Shown: positions 1-5,402 of the stretch, in pieces
How the letters are laid out: each line of letters begins with the position of its first letter
Position numbering within the stretch: position 1 is the stretch's first letter
Source of the DNA: CANLWN01 sp039815505
GTDB lineage: Bacteria; Bacteroidota; Bacteroidia; Flavobacteriales; Flavobacteriaceae
DNA length: 5,402 nucleotides
Assembly (NCBI GenBank): GCA_039815505.1
Contig: JBCBZE010000249.1
Coordinates: 1 to 5,402, forward strand
Direction: 5' to 3'
Translations under genes and position numbers: made by a program
The notes under the pieces: model-generated
What the model was told of the DNA's origin: nothing
What the model saw: only the letters and a program-made list of their open reading frames with translations
Databases searched by the model: none

Positions 1-216
1 ACATCTTTTACAAACACCGAAGAAGATGCCGTTGGGCTCACTACCGTGGTTCCCTTTCTTTTGGAAACAGCACTTGTGGATGAAGGTGCCATTTATGGTA
101 AAGGGGAGGATTGGAGCGAATTTGTTATCCAAGATGGCAACCTGGTTACCGGACAAAATCCACAGTCTTCCGTACTCGCCGCTCAAAAAACATTAGAATT
201 AATAACAGTCAACTAA
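1..216 (+). CDS. DJ-1/PfpI family (type 1 glutamine amidotransferase-like) protein, C-terminal fragment
   Basis: Frame 1 is open from the left edge to a TAA at 214-216, giving the last 71 residues of a protein that starts outside the window. The tail carries features typical of the end of DJ-1/PfpI proteins: a segment reading TNTEEDAVGLTTVVPFLLE, then a KGEDW segment, then the DGNLVTGQNPQSS block that is a hallmark of this family near its C-terminus. Known members are cytosolic proteins of about 180-230 residues, variously described as glyoxalases, chaperones, deglycases or stress proteins. The nucleophilic-elbow cysteine that would show an intact active site lies upstream of the window, so activity cannot be judged. 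The gene is followed after 12 bases by a SnoaL-like gene on the same strand, so the two are probably co-transcribed. The family call is firm; the substrate is unknown. Confidence 0.85.
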   Translation, partial: TSFTNTEEDAVGLTTVVPFLLETALVDEGAIYGKGEDWSEFVIQDGNLVTGQNPQSSVLAAQKTLELITVN

Positions 217-228
217 AAACTAGAAATC

Positions 229-675
229 ATGGAAAAAGTAGAGAATAGAAAGCAGGTTGCCGAGGCATTTTTTAATGCCTATAAAAATCACAATTTGGAT
301 GAAGCTGTATCGTATACCGCTCCTAGCGCCACTTTCAGATATGTTCCCTTGGGGGAGAACGGCATGGGGAAAATAGATGCCAATGAAGGAACAACATGGA
401 AAGGTATCGCCGGCGCTTTGATCGGTGCTTTCCCCGATTTAACCAATGATGTAAAGAGTATTACCGTTGATGATCAAGGAAATGCCATAGTCCGGGTTTT
501 TATAGGAGGAACGCAAGAAAATGAAATATTGGGTATCCCTAGTCAAGGTAAGTATTACAATACGGAACACCTTTTCATATTAAACATAAATGATCAAAAC
601 AAGATTACGGATATCATCTGTTTCTGGGACAATTGGGATTGGTTCCAACAAATTGGGTTTAATCCAGCTGCCTAA
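229..675 (+). CDS. SnoaL-like / NTF2-fold protein (nuclear transport factor 2 family, ester-cyclase type)
   Basis: This is a 148-residue cytosolic protein with no signal peptide, about the length of a single NTF2-like cone domain. Residues 6-35 form the N-terminal helices (AEAFFNAYKNHNLDEAVSYT), followed by a beta-rich body. The FPDL motif at 68-71 after a helix, the LGIPSQGK turn at 101-108 and the closing FWDNWDWFQQIG at 132-143 match the arrangement in SnoaL-like polyketide cyclase relatives, where FPD and a late WDN/WD motif are common. In SnoaL proper the fold catalyses an aldol ring closure of a polyketide. Most bacterial relatives have no known substrate, and nothing polyketide-related is visible here. 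The start is an ATG 12 bases after the stop of the PfpI-like gene. It has no Shine-Dalgarno sequence, only an A-rich leader, as is usual in Bacteroidota. The pair is likely an operon ending at the terminator that follows. The fold assignment is good; the function is unassigned. Confidence 0.85.
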   Translation: MEKVENRKQVAEAFFNAYKNHNLDEAVSYTAPSATFRYVPLGENGMGKIDANEGTTWKGIAGALIGAFPDLTNDVKSITVDDQGNAIVRVFIGGTQENEILGIPSQGKYYNTEHLFILNINDQNKITDIICFWDNWDWFQQIGFNPAA

Positions 676-699
676 GATATTTTAAGCAAGTAAATTATG

Positions 700-727
700 G
701 GGCTCTCTTTAAAGAGAGCCCTTTTTT
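700..727 (+). terminator. Rho-independent terminator of the PfpI-SnoaL unit
   Basis: A perfect 11-base inverted repeat (GGGCTCTCTTT at 700-710 and its complement at 711-721) is followed directly by six T residues at 722-727. It lies 25 bases past the SnoaL-like stop codon. The central TTTAAA would form the loop, leaving a GC-rich stem of about 8-9 base pairs. In the opposite direction the stem is followed by only a weak T-run, so it is mainly a + strand terminator. It may still help stop transcription arriving from the convergent lipoprotein gene. Confidence 0.9.
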
Positions 728-750
728 AATATCTCTAAAAAACTATTTTT

Positions 751-835
751 AGCACAACGGGGCAAGGTGTACCGCCAGTTTTGCAAAAGGGTTTTTAAAA
801 AGCACAACTAGTGGGCAAAGGTTCCTGATTTTGCA
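751..835. repeat. Imperfect direct repeat, two 35-base copies at the 3' end of the lipoprotein gene
   Basis: Copies at 751-785 and 801-835 are offset by exactly 50 bases. Both begin AGCACAAC and end TTTTGCA, and both share a GGGCAA/GGT core in the middle with small gaps. The right copy is the C-terminal coding end of the lipoprotein gene on the - strand. The left copy lies in the intergenic region downstream of its stop. Read on the - strand, both can encode an 11-residue string beginning QN and ending CA with an internal LP. This suggests a decayed duplication of the gene end, but the similarity is short and could be chance. Confidence 0.35.
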
Positions 836-1292
836 GCTCTTTTGCGAAATTGGCATCTAACACATCCGCCGAAAAGCCATTTTCTACACTTCCCTTAAAA
901 ACTGAAGTGCCGTACCCATTAGTGTTCATGTGAGCCCTAATATAAACTTCCTGATTACCGGAAATCGAAATAATACCTCCAGAGCGGGTAAAAGGTTGTT
1001 CATCTACGTGGCTATGGGCCATAATTCTACGATAGATAAGGTTGCCTTCAAGATCTATTACCTCCCACCAATTTGCATACTGATTACATCCAGTATCCGG
1101 ACTTTCTATACTAACACTAAAGGTGTAATCGTTTGCTGTACCGGTTGTCGTAACATTGGTGACCTTGGCAAGGCCATTACTTTTTGAAGCTTCGTCCGTA
1201 GTTTGAATAGTTTCTTCATCAATCCCATCCGTAGAACAGCAAAAAAACCAAAACACCAATGGAATAAGGGCTAATGGTATATAGGATCTCAC
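795..1292 (-). CDS. Putative lipoprotein, conserved hypothetical, last gene of the accD unit
   Basis: I do not recognise a named family with known function. The 165-residue product begins with a short hydrophobic segment (residues 3-17) ending in two cysteines at 18-19. This is a relaxed lipobox, after which the mature protein starts STDG and is acidic (IDEE). That fits a lipoprotein anchored in the outer membrane, perhaps surface-exposed as in many Bacteroidota; this is inference. The mature part (about 41-165) looks like a beta-rich domain. It has distinctive blocks: SPDTGCNQYANWWEVID (64-80), HSHVDEQPFTRSGG (93-106), YIRAHMNTNGYGTS (117-130) and the tail EPLPTSCAF. Cys69 and Cys163 could form a disulfide outside the cytoplasm. 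The start is a GTG (complement of 1290-1292), the only plausible start that keeps the signal peptide. It lies 11 bases after the accD stop with no promoter or Shine-Dalgarno sequence visible, so it probably depends on accD transcription. Confidence 0.75.
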   Translation of the reverse strand: MRSYIPLALIPLVFWFFCCSTDGIDEETIQTTDEASKSNGLAKVTNVTTTGTANDYTFSVSIESPDTGCNQYANWWEVIDLEGNLIYRRIMAHSHVDEQPFTRSGGIISISGNQEVYIRAHMNTNGYGTSVFKGSVENGFSADVLDANFAKELQNQEPLPTSCAF

Positions 1293-1303
1293 AGTAAATG
1301 GAT

Positions 1304-2164
1304 TTATGATCGAATCGGCTTGTTCTGTATAAGATCTATGTATAGATTAATGTTCTTCTTGAGGTCTCTTCGATGGGTAATAAAATCAAGAAAACCATGT
1401 TCTTGCAAAAACTCCGCGGTCTGAAAACCTTCCGGAAGCTCTTTGCCAGTAGCCTCTTTTACAACTCTAGGCCCTGCAAAGCCAATTAAAGCGCCCGGTT
1501 CCGATATGTTGATGTCGCCGAGCATGGCATAAGAAGCGGTTGTTCCTCCCGTAGTAGGATCGGTACATAAAGAAATATAAGGAATGCCTGCTTCGGCCAA
1601 CTGGGCCAATTTGGCCGATGTTTTTGCCAATTGCATTAAAGATAGTGCAGCCTCCATCATTCGGGCCCCACCAGACTTTGAAATCATTAAAAAGGGAACC
1701 TTCTTTTTTATGGCATGGTCTATGGCACGTGCTATTTTTTCACCCACAACACTTCCCATGGAGCCACCTATAAAACCAAAATCCATACAGGCGATAACCA
1801 ATTCTTTGCCTTGGGATTTACCTATGGCAATACGTACTGCATCCTTAAGGCCGGTCTTCTGCTGTGCGGCCTTTAAGCGATCGGAATATTTTTTGGTGTC
1901 CTCAAATTTTAAAGGGTCTTTGGAAGAAAGCTTACTATCCAATTCTCTGAACTTATTGTCATCAAAAAGGATTTCAAAATATTCTTTACTACCAATTCTT
2001 ACATGGTAATCATCTTCAGGGCTTACATAAAAGTTTTTGGCCAAGTCCTCCGACTCCACAATTTTTCCCGTAGGAGATTTATACCATAGTCCCTTAGGGG
2101 TATCTTTTTTCTGTTCTGTGGCTGTCTGTATCCCTTTTTCTGTTCTTCTAAACCAAGCTGTCAT
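1304..2164 (-). CDS. accD: Acetyl-CoA carboxylase, carboxyltransferase subunit beta
   Basis: AccD pairs with AccA to move the carboxyl group from carboxybiotin on AccB to acetyl-CoA, making malonyl-CoA for fatty-acid synthesis in the cytoplasm. The 286-residue protein has the crotonase-like carboxyltransferase core. Visible motifs are CMDFGFIGGSMGS (126-138), SGGARMMEAALSLMQ (164-178), TDPTTGGTTASYAMLGD (201-217) and ISEPGALIGFAGPRV (220-234), which line the acyl-CoA site in the family. Length is normal for the family. The N-terminal zinc ribbon of the E. coli enzyme is present only in outline. The four cysteine positions hold Ser30, Gly33, Ser48 and Asp51 around WYKS and YVSPED, so no zinc can be bound there; this replacement is, as I recall, typical of Flavobacteriia. 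The ATG start lies 36 bases downstream of the aldolase gene, with no good promoter in the gap, so co-transcription with it is likely. Confidence 0.97.
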   Translation of the reverse strand: MTAWFRRTEKGIQTATEQKKDTPKGLWYKSPTGKIVESEDLAKNFYVSPEDDYHVRIGSKEYFEILFDDNKFRELDSKLSSKDPLKFEDTKKYSDRLKAAQQKTGLKDAVRIAIGKSQGKELVIACMDFGFIGGSMGSVVGEKIARAIDHAIKKKVPFLMISKSGGARMMEAALSLMQLAKTSAKLAQLAEAGIPYISLCTDPTTGGTTASYAMLGDINISEPGALIGFAGPRVVKEATGKELPEGFQTAEFLQEHGFLDFITHRRDLKKNINLYIDLIQNKPIRS

Positions 2165-2200
2165 ACGCTAAAAATTAAGTTAGGAGTATACCGTTAGGAC

Positions 2201-3268
2201 CTATAAGGTATTTATATTATTTAAATCCTCAAACGCTTTTTTTAGCCTCTCCACAAATGATTTTTCACCTTCTCGCAACCAAACCCGGGGGTCATAGAAT
2301 TTTTTGTTAGGCTCATCCGCTCCACTGGGATTACCTATTTGGGATTGAAGATAATCTTTTTTATCCTGAACATAATCCCTTACGCCAGCTAAGAAGGCAT
2401 ATTGTAAATCGGTATCTATGTTCATTTTAATGACACCATATCCTATAGCTTCCCTAATTTCCGCTACAGTCGATCCCGAACCACCATGAAAAACAAAATC
2501 GATGTGATTATGCTGTACACCATATTTTTCGGTGACATATTCCTGGGAATTCTTTAATATTTTTGGAGTCAGCTTAACATTTCCGGGCTTATACACCCCA
2601 TGTACGTTTCCGAAAGCGGCCGCCACGGTAAATCGCGGGCTTACCTTGGATAATTCCTCATAGGCATAGGCTACTTCTTCTGGTTGGGTATATAATTTAG
2701 AATCGTCTACATCTGAATTATCCACACCATCTTCCTCACCACCCGTGATACCGAGCTCTATTTCCAAGGTCATGTCCATTTTGCTCATTCTTTCCAGGTA
2801 TCCCTTGCAAATTTCTATGTTTTCTTCAATAGGTTCTTCGGAAAGATCGATCATATGCGAACTGAACAAGGATTTTCCCGTTTCCTCAAAGTGTTTTTCG
2901 CTGGCATCTAAAAGCCCGTCGATCCATGGCAACAATTTTTTAGCGCAATGATCTGTGTGCAGTATGACCGTTGCCCCATAGGCTTCCGCTAATTGATGCA
3001 CATGTTTTGCTCCCGCTATAGCACCTTGAACGGCAGCGTTTTGTCCTTCATTGGATAGGCCTTTTCCCGCATTGAATTGTGCACCTCCGTTGGAGAACTG
3101 TATAATTACAGGAGCATTTAAGCTTGCAGCGGTCTCCAATACGCCGTTTATAGTGTTTGATCCTATTACATTGACGGCGGGCAGGGCAAACCCTTTTTCT
3201 TTGGCGTAGTTAAAGATTTCCTGAACTTCATCCCCTGTAGCAACACCGGGTTTTATATTGTGGACCAT
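2201..3268 (-). CDS. fbaA: Class II fructose-bisphosphate aldolase
   Basis: This enzyme reversibly cleaves fructose 1,6-bisphosphate to dihydroxyacetone phosphate and glyceraldehyde 3-phosphate in glycolysis and gluconeogenesis, in the cytoplasm. The 355-residue protein aligns along its length with the E. coli FbaA type (class IIA, 359 residues there), with a constant offset of three residues. Zinc ligands are His107 (in HTDHCAKK, 104-111), His223 (in FGNVHGVYKPGN, 219-230) and His261 (in FVFHGGSGS, 258-266). Asp106 is the catalytic acid, Glu171 is in ELGITGGEEDGVDNS, Glu179 is the mobile-loop glutamate, and Asn283 is in KMNIDTD. All expected active-site residues are present, so it should be functional. 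The ATG start is preceded by a run of A residues rather than a Shine-Dalgarno sequence. It begins 56 bases after the Omp85 gene, with a promoter candidate in that gap. Confidence 0.98.
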   Translation of the reverse strand: MVHNIKPGVATGDEVQEIFNYAKEKGFALPAVNVIGSNTINGVLETAASLNAPVIIQFSNGGAQFNAGKGLSNEGQNAAVQGAIAGAKHVHQLAEAYGATVILHTDHCAKKLLPWIDGLLDASEKHFEETGKSLFSSHMIDLSEEPIEENIEICKGYLERMSKMDMTLEIELGITGGEEDGVDNSDVDDSKLYTQPEEVAYAYEELSKVSPRFTVAAAFGNVHGVYKPGNVKLTPKILKNSQEYVTEKYGVQHNHIDFVFHGGSGSTVAEIREAIGYGVIKMNIDTDLQYAFLAGVRDYVQDKKDYLQSQIGNPSGADEPNKKFYDPRVWLREGEKSFVERLKKAFEDLNNINTL

Positions 3269-3301
3269 ATTTTTTTGTCTGTTAGTTTATAAAAGATGGG
3301 A

Positions 3302-3309
3302 CAAAAGTA
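3302..3309 (-). promoter_or_regulatory. Candidate -7 promoter element (TAnnTTTG type) for fbaA-accD-lipoprotein
   Basis: Read on the - strand, this site is TACTTTTG, an exact match to the Bacteroidota primary sigma factor -7 consensus TAnnTTTG. It sits 33 bases upstream of the fbaA ATG and 15 bases past the Omp85 stop codon, which would give a leader of about 25-30 bases. A clear -33 TTG is not evident at the usual spacing; the upstream region is simply AT-rich. It could let aldolase and AccD be expressed independently of the Omp85 gene. The motif is short and this is AT-rich DNA, so confidence is moderate. Confidence 0.5.
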
Positions 3310-3324
3310 ATAAAATAATTAGGT

Positions 3325-5402
3325 CTAAAAAGGATAATTTATCCCTATGTTAAAGACGGCATTGGCAAAGTTATAATCCCTGAACCACCTTTGGCTTGGT
3401 TGTAAAGCGGGATTATAGGTTTCAAAACCAATATCTACTCTAAAGACAAAATAGGTAAAGTCGTACCTTACACCAAAACCGGTGCCCAGCGCAATATCCT
3501 CTAAAGAGCTAAAACCATTGAAGGTGGCATCGGCATCGTCAATGTCATCAAAAACGTTCCATATATTACCGGCATCGGCAAATAAAGCACCCTTTATATC
3601 GCCAACAATGGGAAAACGATATTCCAGATTAAAAGCCAATTTAAAATTGGCCTCGTTAAAATCGTTGAGGTTATCGGTTCTTCCTGGTCCCAGGGAATAG
3701 GGATTCCAAGCTCTGTTGTCATTGGCACCCCCGGCAAAATAACTTCGTACAAAAGGAATGTTATCGGAGTTTCCATAAGGTACGGCCATACCAATAAAGC
3801 CTCTAAACGCAAGTACATCGGATTGTGAAAGCCCCCAATGTTTAATATAGCTGAATTCGGATTTTATATATTGAGAGAAGGGAACGTCAAAAACCAACAA
3901 ATCTCCATCCTTTTCATTAAAGGGTATAACTTTGGAAATTCCAGAAAGTAGATTACCGGCACTTTCCACGGTAATCCGATACTGATAAAAATTATTGTCA
4001 TTGATACCCTTTTTGTTGTTCTTGGTGTAGGTGTAGTTACTGGCAAATATAAGGTTGTCTTCCGTTAATCTTACCCTACGTTCCTCGATACTGGCAACTT
4101 CCCGTACCGTTTCCGCATCCGCAGCAACGGTTCCATTCTCTATGGCTGAAATAAAACCTGTGGTTCCGGCAGGAATAATAAGATTGGGATTGCCCGTATC
4201 ATTGGGGTCTTCAAAAAAATCCTGCAATGAGGGTTCGTCCTCAAAACCATCCGCTATTTCATCCAATTGTTCAAAGCTGCTCTGGAATACGTTAAAATAG
4301 CGCTCAGGGTTTAAATTTCGAACAAACTGTATGTTCAAAATGTTGAACGTATTTTTTGTAAAATCTGTTGGAGACCAACTGTACCCTAAATCCGTGTTAA
4401 AGGTTTGTTTGTCCAAACCAATGTTCTTCTGAAAACTTGTACCTATGGCCATCCGTGTTTGCGGAAGCATATAATAGGGAATGATTTTTTTGGTATTGAA
4501 CAAGGGAAACCATATCCTTGGAAACGTTAAGTTGACATCGCCCCCAACTTCGGAAACGACGTTATCGCCCGTAAGTGAGGATTCGGCACTTAACAAGCCC
4601 ACAGATCCCCTGCCAGAGACACTTAAGGTTTCTGCCCCACCAAAAATGTTTCTGGTAATGAGCGATGCACTTAAGGCAATTCCGATCTGTTCAATATTGG
4701 AATGTTTTACATCCGTGTTCAGCCCCAACGAATATTTTTGTCTTGGCGCCAAGTAAATATTGGAGATGAGTTTATTCTGGGTGCTATCCGGCAGGAATTC
4801 AATATTTGGATACTTAAAGGTATTTAGATTAGTGATTTGTCTATAGGTGCGTACCCTGTCCAAATCCCTATAAATACTATCTTTTTCAAAAAAAATAGCA
4901 TCGGTCAATGCTTTGGGTTTATATCGTAAATCGTTCTTAAAATATATGGTATAGTTTTCATATTCCGTGGACTGCAGTTCATCCGGATCATCTCCAAAGG
5001 TGTAATCGGCATAAATATTTATTTTGTCAAAACGATATGGTTTGTATTCGGACGTGCTAAGGGTAGTGTCGTTTCTTCTTTTTAAGTTTTTGATGTTAAG
5101 TTCAACGTCCATTCTTTGATCGTCCCTTAGTTTTGAGGTGTCCCTAAGGATTTCGTAGGTAATGGAACTTTCCTGAAAGTTATATACCCCTGAATTTCTG
5201 AAGAGCGAAGTAAGACGTTCCCGTTCTTTGTTAAAGTTGGAAAGGTCGAATTGTTGGTCTTTTTTAATGAAAGATTCGTTCTCATGCAGTCTATAAATGG
5301 AATCAATGGCCTTGGAATCTATTTTTTTTGAGATGGAATCTATCATGAAAGGCTTCCCCAAGGTTATTTTGTAGTCTACTTCGGCTCTTTGCTTTCTTTT
5401 CC
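3325..5402 (-). CDS. BamA/TamA (Omp85) family outer-membrane protein, N-terminus beyond the window
   Basis: The frame stays open to the right edge, so the 5' end is missing. A TTG at 5359-5361 could be read as a start, but the sequence before it (AEVDYKIT running into LGKPFMIDSI) is a continuous POTRA strand, so it is not the real start. About 691 residues are visible. Counting from the first full codon, roughly 1-105 and 120-215 look like POTRA repeats, including the helix FDLSNFNKERERLTSLFRN and the strand MDVELNIKN. A beta-barrel begins near KYSLGLN (222). Barrel marks are FAGGANDNRAWNPYSLGPG (555-573), where RAW stands in for the RGF motif of the Omp85 lid loop, GALFADAGNIWN (604-615), and a C-terminal FNIGINYPF ending in Phe, the usual BAM-recognised signal. 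Family members insert or export outer-membrane proteins. Essential BamA is usually encoded elsewhere, so this may be a TamA-like or specialised paralogue. The signal peptide cannot be seen. Confidence 0.92.
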   Translation of the reverse strand, partial: KRKQRAEVDYKITLGKPFMIDSISKKIDSKAIDSIYRLHENESFIKKDQQFDLSNFNKERERLTSLFRNSGVYNFQESSITYEILRDTSKLRDDQRMDVELNIKNLKRRNDTTLSTSEYKPYRFDKINIYADYTFGDDPDELQSTEYENYTIYFKNDLRYKPKALTDAIFFEKDSIYRDLDRVRTYRQITNLNTFKYPNIEFLPDSTQNKLISNIYLAPRQKYSLGLNTDVKHSNIEQIGIALSASLITRNIFGGAETLSVSGRGSVGLLSAESSLTGDNVVSEVGGDVNLTFPRIWFPLFNTKKIIPYYMLPQTRMAIGTSFQKNIGLDKQTFNTDLGYSWSPTDFTKNTFNILNIQFVRNLNPERYFNVFQSSFEQLDEIADGFEDEPSLQDFFEDPNDTGNPNLIIPAGTTGFISAIENGTVAADAETVREVASIEERRVRLTEDNLIFASNYTYTKNNKKGINDNNFYQYRITVESAGNLLSGISKVIPFNEKDGDLLVFDVPFSQYIKSEFSYIKHWGLSQSDVLAFRGFIGMAVPYGNSDNIPFVRSYFAGGANDNRAWNPYSLGPGRTDNLNDFNEANFKLAFNLEYRFPIVGDIKGALFADAGNIWNVFDDIDDADATFNGFSSLEDIALGTGFGVRYDFTYFVFRVDIGFETYNPALQPSQRWFRDYNFANAVFNIGINYPF

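Noticed and set aside
676..794. Small RNA or small gene in the convergent intergenic region
   Set aside because: Apart from the terminator and the left repeat copy, the stretch is AT-rich with no open frame, promoter pair or additional stable stem that would support a gene.
930..1187. Open frame of 85 residues on the + strand inside the lipoprotein gene
   Set aside because: It lies wholly antisense to a better-supported exported protein gene, has no leader and resembles no family.
1584..2009. Open frame of 141 residues on the + strand
   Set aside because: It is an antisense shadow of accD, whose protein sequence is unmistakable.
2165..2200. Promoter or terminator between fbaA and accD
   Set aside because: The best -7-like string on the - strand is TAATTTTT, which lacks the final G. 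The only hairpin near the fbaA stop has a four-base stem without a T-run, so neither call is supported.
4055..4756. Two + strand open frames (4055-4300 and 4481-4756)
   Set aside because: Both are antisense to the Omp85 barrel coding region and their Ser/Leu/Pro-rich translations are typical of shadow frames.
5359..5361. TTG as the start of the Omp85 gene
   Set aside because: The frame continues open for 13 more full codons to the window edge, and those residues form a normal POTRA strand leading into the following LGKPFMIDSI. The true start and signal peptide lie outside.
1..5402. CRISPR array, insertion sequence, phage gene, tRNA or defence system
   Set aside because: No regularly spaced repeats, transposase or integrase motifs, tRNA cloverleaf or defence-protein motifs were seen. 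All long frames are explained by the listed genes.

Overview
The window looks like ordinary chromosomal DNA from a marine-type member of the Flavobacteriaceae (Bacteroidota). The base composition is AT-rich. Gene starts lack Shine-Dalgarno sequences and have A-rich leaders instead. One promoter candidate matches the Bacteroidota -7 element TAnnTTTG. The AccD protein has the flavobacterial N-terminus without zinc-binding cysteines. The genus cannot be fixed from this sequence alone.

Layout: two gene groups converge near position 700-790. On the + strand, bases 1-675 hold the 3' end of a DJ-1/PfpI (type 1 glutamine amidotransferase-like) gene. Twelve bases later comes a complete SnoaL/NTF2-like gene, which ends at a strong rho-independent terminator (700-727). 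On the - strand, read from the right edge leftward, there are four genes: a 5'-truncated BamA/TamA (Omp85) outer-membrane protein gene (5402-3325), a class II fructose-bisphosphate aldolase gene (3268-2201), accD, the carboxyltransferase beta subunit of acetyl-CoA carboxylase (2164-1304), and a small putative lipoprotein gene (1292-795). The gaps are 56, 36 and 11 bases, so this looks like one co-oriented transcription unit, with a likely internal promoter just upstream of the aldolase.

Functionally, the - strand group puts an envelope-biogenesis protein beside central carbon metabolism (aldolase) and the committed step of fatty-acid synthesis (AccD). The last gene encodes an uncharacterised exported protein. 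The + strand pair probably belongs to a separate stress or small-molecule accessory unit whose chemistry cannot be deduced.

No RNA genes, mobile elements, CRISPR arrays or phage genes were found, and no clear novel multi-gene system. The points most worth a second look are the uncharacterised lipoprotein family and an imperfect 35-base repeat at the end of its gene. The cysteine-free AccD N-terminus and a long acidic insertion in the Omp85 barrel are also worth checking.
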